DNA from: an uncultured Pseudomonadales bacterium
Lineage (GTDB): Bacteria; Pseudomonadota; Gammaproteobacteria; Pseudomonadales; Balneatricaceae
Assembly: GCA_943787595.1 (NCBI GenBank)
Contig: CALSNA010000005.1
Coordinates: 396,262-460,261 of the forward strand
DNA: 64,000 nt
Direction of reading: 5' to 3'
Shown piece after piece: positions 52,037 to 61,498 of this stretch. The notes under the pieces were generated by a model. That model was not told the DNA's origin. It saw nothing but the letters and a program-made list of their open reading frames with translations, and ran no database searches. Numbering within the stretch: position 1 is the first letter of the stretch; every line of letters starts with the position of its first letter. The translations under genes were made by a program, and so were the position numbers.

Positions 52037-52830
52037 GTAATCCCCCCAAAACGTCGGAGCAGTTATAAGTAGAAAATTCCACTAAAATGAACGAAAGGAG
52101 TTTTCTATGAGAAAGTCACGTTATAGCGATAGCCAAATACTGGCGATATTGAAACAAAATGAGCAAGGCATCGGTGTGCCAGAGCTGTGCCGGGAACACG
52201 GCATGAGTTCTGCCCGGTTTTACAAATAGCGGTCGACGTTTGGTGGTATGGATGTGTTAATGATGAAGCGTCTTAAGGAACTGGAAGACGAGAACCGTAG
52301 ACTCAAAAAAATGTGTGCTGAAGAAAAGATCAAGGCAGATATTGCTCGGGAGGCCATTGAAAAAAAGTGGTAAAGCCATCACGTCGCAAGCAGATGGCAC
52401 AAAGCGCTTATGCGCATTATGGAACCAGTATCAGGCTGGTGTGTTCGGTGTTTGGTATCAGTGAAAGCGGTTATCACTATCAGGCGCCGCTGGCCACGGA
52501 GAATGCGGGAATAGCCGATTGGTTGCTCCAGTTAACGACGGAAAATATGCGTTGAGGATTTGGTTTGTGTTGCCTCTATCTGCGTAACGTCAAAGGCTTT
52601 GTTTGGAACCACAAGCGGGTTTATCGTGTCGATACCTTGTTGAAGTTAAACGTACAACGCAAAGCTAAACGGCCTTTCCCTGATCCTAACCCTTTACCAA
52701 TAAAGGTGCCTGACCAAGCCAATATCTGTTGGTCAATGGTCTTTATGAGTGACACCCTGGCTCAGGGTCATCAACACCGTACATTTAATGTCCTAAATGA
52801 CATTAAATCAGGCATTCAGGCGAAACGGGT
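52037..52830 (+). mobile_element. Decayed, truncated IS3-family element (IS407-like group)
   Basis: Left end tgtaatccccccaaaa near 52038. OrfA starts at ATG 52107: MRKSRYSDSQILAILKQNEQ, REHGMSSARFYK, then an in-frame TAG where Trp is usual, and RSTFGGMD...LKELEDENRRLKKMCAEEK. OrfB overlaps from about 52367: SRRKQMAQSAYAHYGTSIRL, YHYQAPLATENAGIADWL, TTENMR, a TGA, GFGLCCLYLRNVKGFVWNHK, RVYRVDTLLKLNVQ, ICWSMVFMSDTL (the first catalytic Asp region is WSMVFM, without the usual Asp), FNVLNDIKSGIQAK. It breaks off at about 52830, so roughly 40% of OrfB and the right end are missing. Confidence 0.9.
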
Positions 52831-53334
52831 TACCTATTTCCACGGTATAAAAGGGAGCGGCATTTGTGGTAGATATATCGCTCATCAACGGCATTGCCAT
52901 GCTTGCTTAAACGGAATTGTACACCAGCTTGTCAATATTCACACTGCGTGCTTGCTACCTTTCCTTAATTTTTTTCACCTACCACCGCCCTAACCAAACA
53001 TATTCATATCACAGAAAAAGTGGCAATTTAATATTGCAGCTAACCATGAAACAGATTATGAAATTAGAGCAAATCCAGTTAACACATTAAAGCTGTTTAT
53101 AAACTAACCGTATTCGATCAATGCCTGCCTCAGTCAAGCCGATAGAGTTACATATCTGGCAATAGCTAATATGGTGCAGATGCCCTAATCAGTCCGTACA
53201 TCATTCTTTTTGATCTCCTCAATACAATTTATGTTGTTCTTCAGGTTGTCATGCATGGTGACTCATTTCACTACCTGACTGCCTGCTAAACAGCCAATGT
53301 GTAATGGCCAATTTTTTGATCAAGGAGATCATCT
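52831..53334. other. Gap upstream of endonuclease I gene
   Basis: About 500 bases after the IS3 truncation point with no recognisable gene. A GGAG ribosome-binding site lies just before ATG 53335 (caaggagatcatctatg). Confidence 0.45.
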
Positions 53335-54015
53335 ATGTTTAATTTTATTATTAAGTCGGGTTTAGTGTGGTGTCTGGCAACCATGGCCCTGGCACATCAA
53401 TCCATTAGTTTTTCTCAAGCTAAAAGGCATCTGCTACAAATCTATCAGGATCATCCAACGACTTTTTATTGCAACTGTAATTATAGTCTTAAAGATAGCA
53501 AACCCGCACCTAATTGGAATAGTTGTGGATTCACTCCACGTAAACAGGCGAAACGCGCTGCCCGCATTGAATGGGAGCATGTGATGCCAGCCTATCAATT
53601 TAGAAACCAGATGCCATGCTGGAAAGAAGGAGGCCGCAAAGCGTGTCACAAGGATGAAGCCTTTCGTATGATGGAGGGTGATATGCATAATCTGGTACCG
53701 ACCATTGGTGAAGTGAATGGTGATCGGTCCAATTACCAGTATGCGCTCATTGAAGGAGAGGATCGGGTGTATGGTGCCTGTGATGCTGAAGTTAATTTTC
53801 AATTTAAACAGTTTGAACCGACGCCAAACGTTCGAGGCAATATTGCAAGAATTTACTTTTATATGGCTGACCAGTATTTAGTCGAATTGGATGTATCACA
53901 ACGTATTATGTTTGAGCAGTGGGCTCTGGAAGATCCAGTTGATGATTGGGAGATTGAGCTTAATCATCGCATTGCTGCCATCCAGGGCAACTTGAATCCT
54001 TACGTACGTGAGTAA
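53335..54015 (+). CDS. endA: Endonuclease I (periplasmic/extracellular nuclease)
   Basis: 226 residues. A non-specific endonuclease that cuts double-stranded DNA after export. The signal peptide (about residues 1-20, ending ALAHQ) is clear. EndA pattern: FSQAKRHLLQIY, TFYCNCNYS, CGFTPRK, RAARIEWEHVMPAYQF (the HxxP active-site region), DEAFRMMEGDMHNLVPTIGEVNGDRSNYQY and RGNIARIYFYM. Six Cys fit disulphides in the periplasm. Full length, with GGAG before the ATG, although flanked by dead insertion sequences. Confidence 0.95.
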   Translation: MFNFIIKSGLVWCLATMALAHQSISFSQAKRHLLQIYQDHPTTFYCNCNYSLKDSKPAPNWNSCGFTPRKQAKRAARIEWEHVMPAYQFRNQMPCWKEGGRKACHKDEAFRMMEGDMHNLVPTIGEVNGDRSNYQYALIEGEDRVYGACDAEVNFQFKQFEPTPNVRGNIARIYFYMADQYLVELDVSQRIMFEQWALEDPVDDWEIELNHRIAAIQGNLNPYVRE

Positions 54016-54193
54016 AAAAGTGCTGGAAAATTATGGGTAATATTACATGGCAGTTTAGATACAAGCTAAAAAAACTGCCTTGTAAAACAGAATATATTAA
54101 CCATGTTGCCTGGCAAGCAACTGAATTTAGCTGACCAGTTAGGTTATCTCTTTACAGCCTGAGAAATGATGGGAGTATCCTGAGATACAGGTT

Positions 54194-54466
54194 ATGACTC
54201 TAAAGAAGCTGTTAATGACGGTAGTTTTATCTTGTCCTGTGAAAAAATTCGTCGCGGGCCCAATCCAAAAGCTCGAATTTGACTCAACCCCGAATTGTCA
54301 GTTACCCAGAATACTATTCATGAACCAGCATGACTTTCGATGCAAGACCTGTGGTGATATTGACAAGTTTTATCCTGAAAAGTATTTTTCTAATAACGGG
54401 TCAATGGTCAAACTAGGCTGTAGTATTCATATTAGGGTCAAATGCACTCTTTCTGAGTTTAATTAG
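54194..54466 (+). CDS. Small hypothetical protein (doubtful)
   Basis: 90 residues, no family recognised. The N-terminus (KKLLMTVVLSC) resembles a weak signal or lipoprotein leader, and the middle has a CxxC pair (FRCKTCGDID) plus later Cys residues (LGC, VKC). ATG has GGTT only, no good ribosome-binding site. It lies between endA and an IS3 remnant, so it may be chance or a leftover. Confidence 0.25.
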   Translation: MTLKKLLMTVVLSCPVKKFVAGPIQKLEFDSTPNCQLPRILFMNQHDFRCKTCGDIDKFYPEKYFSNNGSMVKLGCSIHIRVKCTLSEFN

Positions 54467-54522
54467 CCATCAGGTGCAGTATCCATAAATTTATACCCAT
54501 TATAACCCAACTTAAAAGTTCT

Positions 54523-54776
54523 GGTTAATGGACTTAACGACTGTTTTGGAGCAACTGCCAATAGCGCTATTAGAGAGCAATTGGTGATAAGGCCATAGCC
54601 ACTGGATAACATTATTCTGAACGTCTGCAATGGACTAAAAGTTATGATAATTCAGGCAAGCATAGCGCACCGTAAGGTGGTAACGTTCAATTTAAGCGTT
54701 TTTTTACGGCCAATGCAGCTGTATATATTGCAGCGCAATATCATGTTTGCCTGCTTCACTGTCAGCGGCTTACACC
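54523..54776 (-). pseudogene. IS3-family OrfB C-terminal remnant
   Basis: Minus-strand translation: EAGKHDIALQYIQLHWP, stop, KNA, stop, IERYHLTVRYACLNYHNF, stop, SIADVQNNVIQWLWPYHQLL, SNSAIG. It parallels the IS3 end HxIxLQYIQPGKPQQNAYIERYNRTVRYDWL...SIxEVQxxxTQWLWTYNxxRPNxAIG. The catalytic Glu (YIERY) survives, but three stops kill the frame. Confidence 0.85.
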
Positions 54777-55951
54777 TGATATATGAGCGCCCATGATTAT
54801 GGCTTATTTTCTAAATTTTAATATTATAGTAAAACATTTAATATGATACGCATATCCCTTCTGTGAGAAGAGTGTTAACTAGACAACCTCAATGGCCAAA
54901 TTATCATCATTGTAGCTATCAATGATACTTAACAAGCAATGACTGTATCTATTAGCGGATTTGTACCATGTATCCCAGATAATTTGCTGGCTGTGAGCCA
55001 GTTGTTCAGTGCCATCGTTCACCACAATTTGCTTTACCTGTTGCCTCATCTATTTACTGTTTATACTATGTGTTCTGTAGCGTTCACTACTCAAGGGCTT
55101 CATACCACCAGCTTCTGAATTGCGATAGTACGTATCGTGAGAGATAAAGCCAGATACAAGTTCAGCTAGTGGATTCATTACGACCATGATTGCCTTCCAC
55201 CCCATGAACCAAGCATAACCAGTTTCGTATTATACATACACCAATGGTATCAGCATGCAAAAATTACTGTTTCAGTATAGCTTTATTATGGCTTCCAGAT
55301 TGCCATTGACCTGGTTGTTGAGTGGTGTTTTTTCCATGCATGCCAAATGCTTACACACAGCTATTTTTTTAATTGTGATCAACATTAGTTAATTTAATAT
55401 GGATTACAATGGGTATAGTTAGCAATCAGATATTGTTTTGGCAAACGTTGATATTCAGGATATTCAGGCCTTTACAGCGATATTTATGGGCACTGATTAT
55501 CAAGGGATTAAAGACTAATCAGCCTTGGCTCTAATTACAATTGGCTTAATGCAGCTTTATTCAAGAGTGTAGCCTGCTTGTGGCTGGCCTATAGTTTGGC
55601 TGATATAAAGGCTAGGCCTAGCATCTTTTGGCAGGCTTATTTGCTAGAGAGCACCCTGTTAAGTCCCTGAGACTGTTTTAGTGCCACTGGCCTTAAATCT
55701 AGCATTGGACTGATAGTGGGTTGATAGCCTGGCCTGGGTAATATTGCAATGGCTGTATTAGGTGCTGGCGATGGTGTTTTAACCTCATGTAAGGAAGGCT
55801 AGGCTAGCCAGTTTTTTGCTGCTGCTTTAAACTGGTTTTACTTTCTTGTATAGAACTAAAGAACTAAATTGGATTACCCTGAATGTTTCATATAGGCTTG
55901 GTATATAAAGGAAAAAATAATTACACGCATTGTGTATTAGCAGAATAAATC
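54777..55951. other. Gene-free stretch upstream of uvrC
   Basis: About 1.2 kb. In many gammaproteobacteria gacA/uvrY lies directly before uvrC; no response-regulator sequence is visible here on either strand. No tRNA, no other ORF of interest. AT-rich, probably decayed DNA. Confidence 0.5.
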
Positions 55952-57802
55952 ATGCATACAAATGGAATGAACCAGCCCGATACTTTTAATATTGATGATT
56001 ATCTGCAGCAGTTGCCTCAGCGGCCTGGGGTATATCAAATGCTGGGAACAGATGATGAAGTGCTGTATGTTGGTAAGGCAGTTAACCTGAAAAATCGGGT
56101 TAGCAGTTATTTCCGTGGTAAATCTCACAACGCAAAAACCCATCTTATGGTTGGCCGCATTGTGCGAATTGAGATTACCATCACCCACAGTGAAGTAGAA
56201 GCACTGCTGCTAGAAAACACTTTGATCAAGCGCATTAAACCACGCTTTAATATTGCACTACGGGATGATAAGTCCTATCCGTTTATCTACATTTCAGTAG
56301 CTGATCAATATCCAGCATTACAATACATGCGTGGCAAGCAGTGCCGTAAGGGACAATACTTTGGGCCTTATCCTAATGCTAATGCAGTCAGGGAAAGTCT
56401 TAATCTGTTACAAAAAATTTTCTTGTTACGCCAATGTGATAACAGTTTTTTTCAAAACCGCAGCCGGCCTTGCCTGCAATATCAAATAAAGCGCTGTAGT
56501 GCACCTTGCACCGGTTTAATTACCCCACAACAATACCGTAATGATCTCCACCATGCACAATTGTTTTTGCAAGGTAAAAGCCAGCAATTATTACACGAAC
56601 TCAGGGAAGCAATGCATCAGGCTGCAGAGCAACTTGATTTTGAAACAGCAGCCCGTAAGCGTGACCAGTTAAGCCATTTGCGGCAGGTTCAAGAACAACA
56701 ACATGTCATATCCAGTCGTGGCGACTTAGATATCTTGGCGATTGCCATGCTGGGAGCAGTTCACTGTACTCATCATTTAATGGTTCGTGGTGGACGGGTT
56801 GTCGGCAACAAGAACTACTTTCCAAAAATTCGGCTTGAAAACAAGCCCAGTACAGTGATGAATGCCTTTCTTGGCCAGTTCTATCTGGTGGGTAAGCAAC
56901 ACGCTATTCCAGATGAAATCATTGTGAATGTAATGGATACCGACACAACTGCCATTGCTAAAGCAATCCAGTTTCAAGGTCACAAAAATCTGCGGATTAC
57001 CAGTAATGTCAGAGGCCAACGAGCCAACTGGCTTAAATTGGCGATGACCAATGCAGAACAAGCACTAGTTGTGCATCAAGCCAGCCGGGAGAGTTATATG
57101 ACCCGTTTGCGGTCATTACAGATACTGCTGGACATGGATCAGCTACCAGAGCGACTTGAGTGCTTTGATATCAGTCATAACCGTGGTGAAGCTACAGTCG
57201 CTTCCTGTGTGGTGTTTGATCAAAGTGGCCCCAGAAAAGTGGATTACCGTCTATTCAATATCAAGGGAATTACACCAGGAGATGACTATGCAGCCATGGA
57301 ACAGGCAATTAAGCGGCGTTATACTAAAGTAAAACAAGGTCAGGGAAGCCTGCCTGACCTTTTGGTTATTGATGGAGGCCAGGGTCAACTGGGACGTGTG
57401 ATGCGGACTATGGCTGAACTGCAATTACAGGATCTTGTTGTATTAGGCATAGCCAAAGGAGATACCCGTAAGGCAGGTTTCGAGCGTATTTTCAATGCCT
57501 GGAGCGGTGCTGAGATAACCTTGCCAGCAGACTCATCTGTATTGCATCTGATACAACATATACGCGATGAGAGTCATCGTTTTGCCATTTCAGGTCATCG
57601 CCAACAACGTGCACGAAAATGCACTCAGTCGAAATTGCAACAGATTGAAGGGATCGGGCCACAACGCCGACGAGCGCTATTGCAATATTTTGGTAGTGTG
57701 GCCGCAGTTAGCAAAGCCAGCATTGATGAATTAACTAAAGTCAAAGGATTTAGCCGCTCGTTAGCTCAACATGTCTATGCAACGATGCGGGGTGAGTTGT
57801 GA
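55952..57802 (+). CDS. uvrC: Excinuclease ABC subunit C
   Basis: 616 residues, the usual UvrC length. It makes both incisions in nucleotide excision repair. The N-terminal GIY-YIG nuclease (RPGVYQMLGTDDEVLYVGKA, with NRVSSYF, about residues 23-55), the cysteine region CLQYQIKRCSAPCTG, the UVR motif (ETAARKRDQLSHL), the RNase H-like nuclease core with CFDISHNRGE and LLVIDGGQGQL (Asp residues), and the C-terminal helix-hairpin-helix (IEGIGPQRRRALLQYFGS) are all present. ATG 55952; a second in-frame ATG at 55967 is possible. Confidence 0.98.
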   Translation: MHTNGMNQPDTFNIDDYLQQLPQRPGVYQMLGTDDEVLYVGKAVNLKNRVSSYFRGKSHNAKTHLMVGRIVRIEITITHSEVEALLLENTLIKRIKPRFNIALRDDKSYPFIYISVADQYPALQYMRGKQCRKGQYFGPYPNANAVRESLNLLQKIFLLRQCDNSFFQNRSRPCLQYQIKRCSAPCTGLITPQQYRNDLHHAQLFLQGKSQQLLHELREAMHQAAEQLDFETAARKRDQLSHLRQVQEQQHVISSRGDLDILAIAMLGAVHCTHHLMVRGGRVVGNKNYFPKIRLENKPSTVMNAFLGQFYLVGKQHAIPDEIIVNVMDTDTTAIAKAIQFQGHKNLRITSNVRGQRANWLKLAMTNAEQALVVHQASRESYMTRLRSLQILLDMDQLPERLECFDISHNRGEATVASCVVFDQSGPRKVDYRLFNIKGITPGDDYAAMEQAIKRRYTKVKQGQGSLPDLLVIDGGQGQLGRVMRTMAELQLQDLVVLGIAKGDTRKAGFERIFNAWSGAEITLPADSSVLHLIQHIRDESHRFAISGHRQQRARKCTQSKLQQIEGIGPQRRRALLQYFGSVAAVSKASIDELTKVKGFSRSLAQHVYATMRGEL

Positions 57803-58702
57803 CAGGTTGATCAGAAAAAATACAGCCATAGCATATGGATGCTTGCCTCTGATGTGACATTTAATCTTGAGAAAAAAATCTGGGCCATTCTGGTTAAGGA
57901 CTTGACCCTTAACTCAAAACTAAAAGTTAACGCTCATAATTTATATGCACAATCGGCTTATTTAAACATACAGCCAATTCATCTAATTTTGCAGAAGCCC
58001 CCTGTGGAACATACTGGAATTCTGCACGATTATGGGCGCATACCACGACCAGGAACTGGTCAAGGGCAATGGTATAAACCAGCTGACTGGCAAGTGTCGT
58101 AACCTGATTAGTTGCAAAAATTGAACAGATAGAATGGTATTACGAGCTGTGCTGAATAAGACCACCTGCCCACAACCAGCAACATACTACAATAACGCAT
58201 TGCGTAAATTGGGTATCTTCTTATCCAGTAACTGGTGTGTGATCAATCTGGCTACGTTATAATCTAGTCTTTGCAAAAACTCTTAAATACGCTTATAACA
58301 AAGTATTTGGCCACATAATGATGTTAATTGACGAAATATTACTTGCTGTAACCACTGTCACGGGAACACCTACAGTGGTTTCGCCAAACCATGTTTTTCG
58401 GCAGGCACTATAGCTAACAGTCCAGACAAATGGATGACACAATGTTTATTATTGAAACCCATAACAAGTGGATAAATTGCCAGATTAAGGCCATGTATCT
58501 ACATCATTATGTAGTAAATTACATTTCATGGATTTAGTATATGTCATTAACCCATTGATTTGATTTGTGAATTTATTTGTAATGCACTGAATGCCATTAT
58601 TCTAACAAACTGACCTATGTATGCTTGTTCACAGGCAATTCAGCCATTAGCATAGTGTTAGATAACTACAACCACCAGGATCAATAATCATCTGGATTAT
58701 TA
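57803..58702. other. Gene-free stretch between uvrC and pgsA
   Basis: About 900 bases where uvrC and pgsA are normally nearly adjacent. Short ORFs (57839-58102 plus, 57983-58165 minus) have no recognisable features. No insertion-sequence motif was found. Confidence 0.5.
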
Positions 58703-59251
58703 ATGAATATTCCCAATTCATTAACACTATTGCGTATATTCCTGCTACCAGTCATTGTGCTGGTTTACTACCTGCCTTTGGATTCCAGTTATACTTGGGC
58801 TGCTGGTCTGTTCCTAATGGCCGCCCTAACTGATTGGCTAGATGGTTATTTGGCCCGGCGGCTGCATCAAGCAACTAGACTTGGGGCTTTTCTAGACCCA
58901 GTTGCTGACAAGCTTACAGTCAGTTTGACATTGTTATTACTAGTGGATGAATATGATGCAATATGGATGACTTTGCCCGCCATGGTTATTGTCGGTAGGG
59001 AAATTGTCATTTCAGCACTGCGTGAATGGATGGCTCAAATGGGCCAGCGCTCATCAGTGGCAGTCTCATATATTGGTAAATTTAAAACTGCAGTGCAGAT
59101 GGTGTCTATAGTGTTACTTTTATCTACTCCACCAGATACTCATGTTGCCATTGTGGGAATCACATTACTTTACATAGCTACTGTGCTTACCTTGTGGTCT
59201 ATGTCATTGTACTTATACGTTGCCTGGCAGCAGTTGCGGCAGTTAAATTAA
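58703..59251 (+). CDS. pgsA: CDP-diacylglycerol-glycerol-3-phosphate 3-phosphatidyltransferase
   Basis: 182 residues, as in E. coli. It makes phosphatidylglycerolphosphate, the first committed step to PG and cardiolipin, in the inner membrane. The CDP-alcohol phosphotransferase motif is complete: DWLDGYLARRLHQATRLGAF then LDPVADK (about residues 45-71). Hydrophobic segments lie at about 8-25, 28-45, 77-105, 128-145 and 150-175. It follows uvrC, as usual, although after an expanded gap. The tRNA genes that follow pgsA in E. coli are not seen. Confidence 0.97.
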   Translation: MNIPNSLTLLRIFLLPVIVLVYYLPLDSSYTWAAGLFLMAALTDWLDGYLARRLHQATRLGAFLDPVADKLTVSLTLLLLVDEYDAIWMTLPAMVIVGREIVISALREWMAQMGQRSSVAVSYIGKFKTAVQMVSIVLLLSTPPDTHVAIVGITLLYIATVLTLWSMSLYLYVAWQQLRQLN

Positions 59252-59469
59252 TTAAGCTGGGAAATCCATCTGACAAGCATAAAAATCCAGGCCACTTGAA
59301 ACCTGTAAATTCTTACACGGGAACATGTGTTTCTTGCACTAGAATAATTTATGTAGTGGCCAACTGATTCAACACCGATTCTGTCTTTCTAACGCCTATA
59401 CAGATTCCATTGTGCCAACAATATTCATTCACGCTGGCTTATATCGGGGTGTATCCGTTAGTAGCACAG
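59252..59469. other. Short gap after pgsA
   Basis: No terminator or tRNA recognised. It leads into an IS3 remnant. Confidence 0.35.
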
Positions 59470-59628
59470 TCTTTGGATAAAATTTACCGCTGGCCTACGC
59501 CAGGTAGCGTTAGAATGAAACTACACCTGAGGCCTGCTATCTGCTTGATCAGCCTTATCCATGACTTTAACAGATCAGTTAAAGCCTGGGTCATCAGCAT
59601 GCATCTGGCATTACCTGACAATATATAG
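59470..59628 (+). pseudogene. IS3-family OrfB middle fragment
   Basis: The open frame reads SLDKIYRWPTPGSVRM, then ICLISLIHDFNRSVKAWVIS and MHLALPDNI. It follows the IS3 OrfB pattern WSLDFMHDxLxDGRSVR...FNVIDDFNREALxIEVDxSLPAxRVI. The first catalytic Asp (SLD) and the HDFNR Asp remain but surrounding residues are degraded and the flanks are missing. Confidence 0.65.
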
Positions 59629-60033
59629 ATAACACCACGAGTAACCTGAAACTAGGATGTCTTAAACCGGAACATTCTTTTAACATATTTCTGTTGATGT
59701 AGAATTGATCCCTGAATGCGTTACAGAAGATTTACCATATAGCGGTTTAACTTACTACATAGCTTATCTACAATCATCAGTATTATGGCAGTCGCACACT
59801 AATTTTGTAATATCTATACTAATCCGTATAATTTTGATTTCTGCTTGGCTATTGAAACATTTTTTACTGGCTATTCTAAAGTAAAGACTTCAATTAGGCA
59901 GTTGGAGGCACTTGCATTAAATATTTCTACGATATGCATGTTTGATGCACAATCACCTGCTAATGCCATACTTATTTGGTGCTATAATTTGGTTTAGTTG
60001 ATATACGCCACTAATACTACAGGAAACAGACAC
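59629..60033. other. Upstream region of secreted copies B and C
   Basis: About 400 bases. A TATAAT (59983-59988) lies 45 bases before ATG 60034, a spacing similar to the TATAAT 36 bases before copy A. No -35 match. No gene. Confidence 0.4.
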
Positions 60034-60726
60034 ATGATATATATCAATAAAACATCATTAAAATCGTGGTTCACAACTGGCGGTGAAACCAGACAAACCC
60101 AATTTCTGAAATCATGCCTGATAGTGCCTTTACTAACAGTGGTCACATTGCTGCTAACCGCAAATGCCCAGGGAAATCTTAGCACCGATCAAGACGCTAA
60201 TTTAGGAACAGCTGAAAATACAGTAACCGTGACGGTGAATGGTAATTTGAATGCGACTGGTATGATTTCTGGATTACCACTACCATCAGGCACAGGACTA
60301 CAGTCAGTCGTTATAGAAGAACTGGTAAACGTACCATCTTCAGGATTAACCGTAGAGCAATGGCTGGCAAACGATGGAAGCTATGTGTATGATTATACGG
60401 AGTATGATGTAACCGTTAACCTGAATTTAGACACAGTAAAGGAAAATTGGTATTTTTTACTCATTTCTGTTGATACTGAAGGCACTGTAATACAAAACCG
60501 GAAACCTACTCTCACTGGAAGTGACTTTAATACTACAACTATGATAATTCCTACAGACACCATAATTGCAGGTCACAAACATGAAATGGCAAAGCACCAT
60601 GCAAGATTTGCAGAATTTTTTTGGATTGTCCCGAATTCAAATTCACTACCTGATTCAATGCAGTTTGATTTCGATCATTGTGCACCAACAAGAATAAATG
60701 TTTATGGCGTATTAAGAAAGAAATAG
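60034..60726 (+). CDS. Secreted protein of a novel three-member family, copy B
   Basis: 230 residues. The hydrophobic segment (about residues 27-44) ending LTANAQG is a good signal peptide with cleavage near ANA-QG. The family blocks follow: DANLGTAENTVTVTVNGNL (54-72), VKENWYFLLISV (135-146), NTTTMIIPTDTI (166-177), HEMAKHHARFAEFFW (183-197) and TRINVYGVLRKK at the C-terminus (219-230). It has an extra Gly/Pro/Ser-rich insert after the first block compared with copy A. AGGAAA precedes ATG 60034; an in-frame TTG at 59998 is less likely. Tandem with copy C (142-base gap). Function unknown. Confidence 0.82.
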   Translation: MIYINKTSLKSWFTTGGETRQTQFLKSCLIVPLLTVVTLLLTANAQGNLSTDQDANLGTAENTVTVTVNGNLNATGMISGLPLPSGTGLQSVVIEELVNVPSSGLTVEQWLANDGSYVYDYTEYDVTVNLNLDTVKENWYFLLISVDTEGTVIQNRKPTLTGSDFNTTTMIIPTDTIIAGHKHEMAKHHARFAEFFWIVPNSNSLPDSMQFDFDHCAPTRINVYGVLRKK

Positions 60727-60868
60727 GTAGTTTATTAACCAACAACATAGTGCTGAACACACACAATTTCACATTGTCTTATATCATAATACAATTTATT
60801 ACACACGATTCAGCCAATTGATTCTGGTTAGTGACAACTGGGTTGTAAAAGATTATGGAAATAGAGAA

Positions 60869-61498
60869 ATGACTAACACCAGTAAAATACAAAAAAAATT
60901 ACAGCTTGAAATTGGCTACTTAGTGAGTCAATTTCAGCAACTGAAGCAGCAATGTATCTATTGCCTAGTAACAATAGTGATGTTACTAATAACACCTATG
61001 GGATGGTCACTAGAACTGGAATCCAGTCAAGAAGCAATTTTTGGAAAACCCAATGATTCAGTGACTTTTACAGTGAATGGCGAACTGCAAACGCAGTCAC
61101 TCGTTGTTTTTGACGAATTTATTTCAAAAGAAAATACAAATAACTCTTTAATAGCCAACAGCATTGGTCATTACGTTAACACTGTCACCGTTAACGACAG
61201 TTCTATTTCCATAAGTAATTTGCAAAATAGCTGGCATTTTTTAATAATCTTGATTAAAACGAGTGTAAAGGACAGGCATCACTTAAATAGCTTACCAGCA
61301 CCACACACTAATTCTACAGTTATATCCACGGCAGAAATAGAGGTAGGTAGATATTATGAAGTGGGGCAATACGAAAAAAGACGCCTTTTATTTCAGTGGC
61401 CCAACCAGAGTACGCTCGAATTTAAAGATTCTACCCCAGACCTGGCCGATAAATTATATATAACTAATATAAATATAACGGGATTCTTAAGGAAATAA
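60869..61498 (+). CDS. Secreted protein of a novel three-member family, copy C
   Basis: 209 residues from ATG 60869, with a possible start at the TTG 60818. A hydrophobic segment (about residues 28-46, ending PMGWSLE) serves as signal peptide or anchor; it is preceded by a Gln/Lys-rich 25-residue stretch. Family blocks: QEAIFGKPNDSVTFTVNGEL (54-73), LQNSWHFLIILI (118-129), NSTVISTAEI (148-157), YYEVGQYEKRRLLFQW (162-177) and TNINITGFLRK (199-209). No Cys in the mature part. It diverges from B more than tandem copies of recent origin would. Confidence 0.8.
   Translation: MTNTSKIQKKLQLEIGYLVSQFQQLKQQCIYCLVTIVMLLITPMGWSLELESSQEAIFGKPNDSVTFTVNGELQTQSLVVFDEFISKENTNNSLIANSIGHYVNTVTVNDSSISISNLQNSWHFLIILIKTSVKDRHHLNSLPAPHTNSTVISTAEIEVGRYYEVGQYEKRRLLFQWPNQSTLEFKDSTPDLADKLYITNINITGFLRK

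Noticed and set aside
57839..58102. 87-residue ORF after uvrC
   Set aside because: No domain, no ribosome-binding site, and no support from neighbours.
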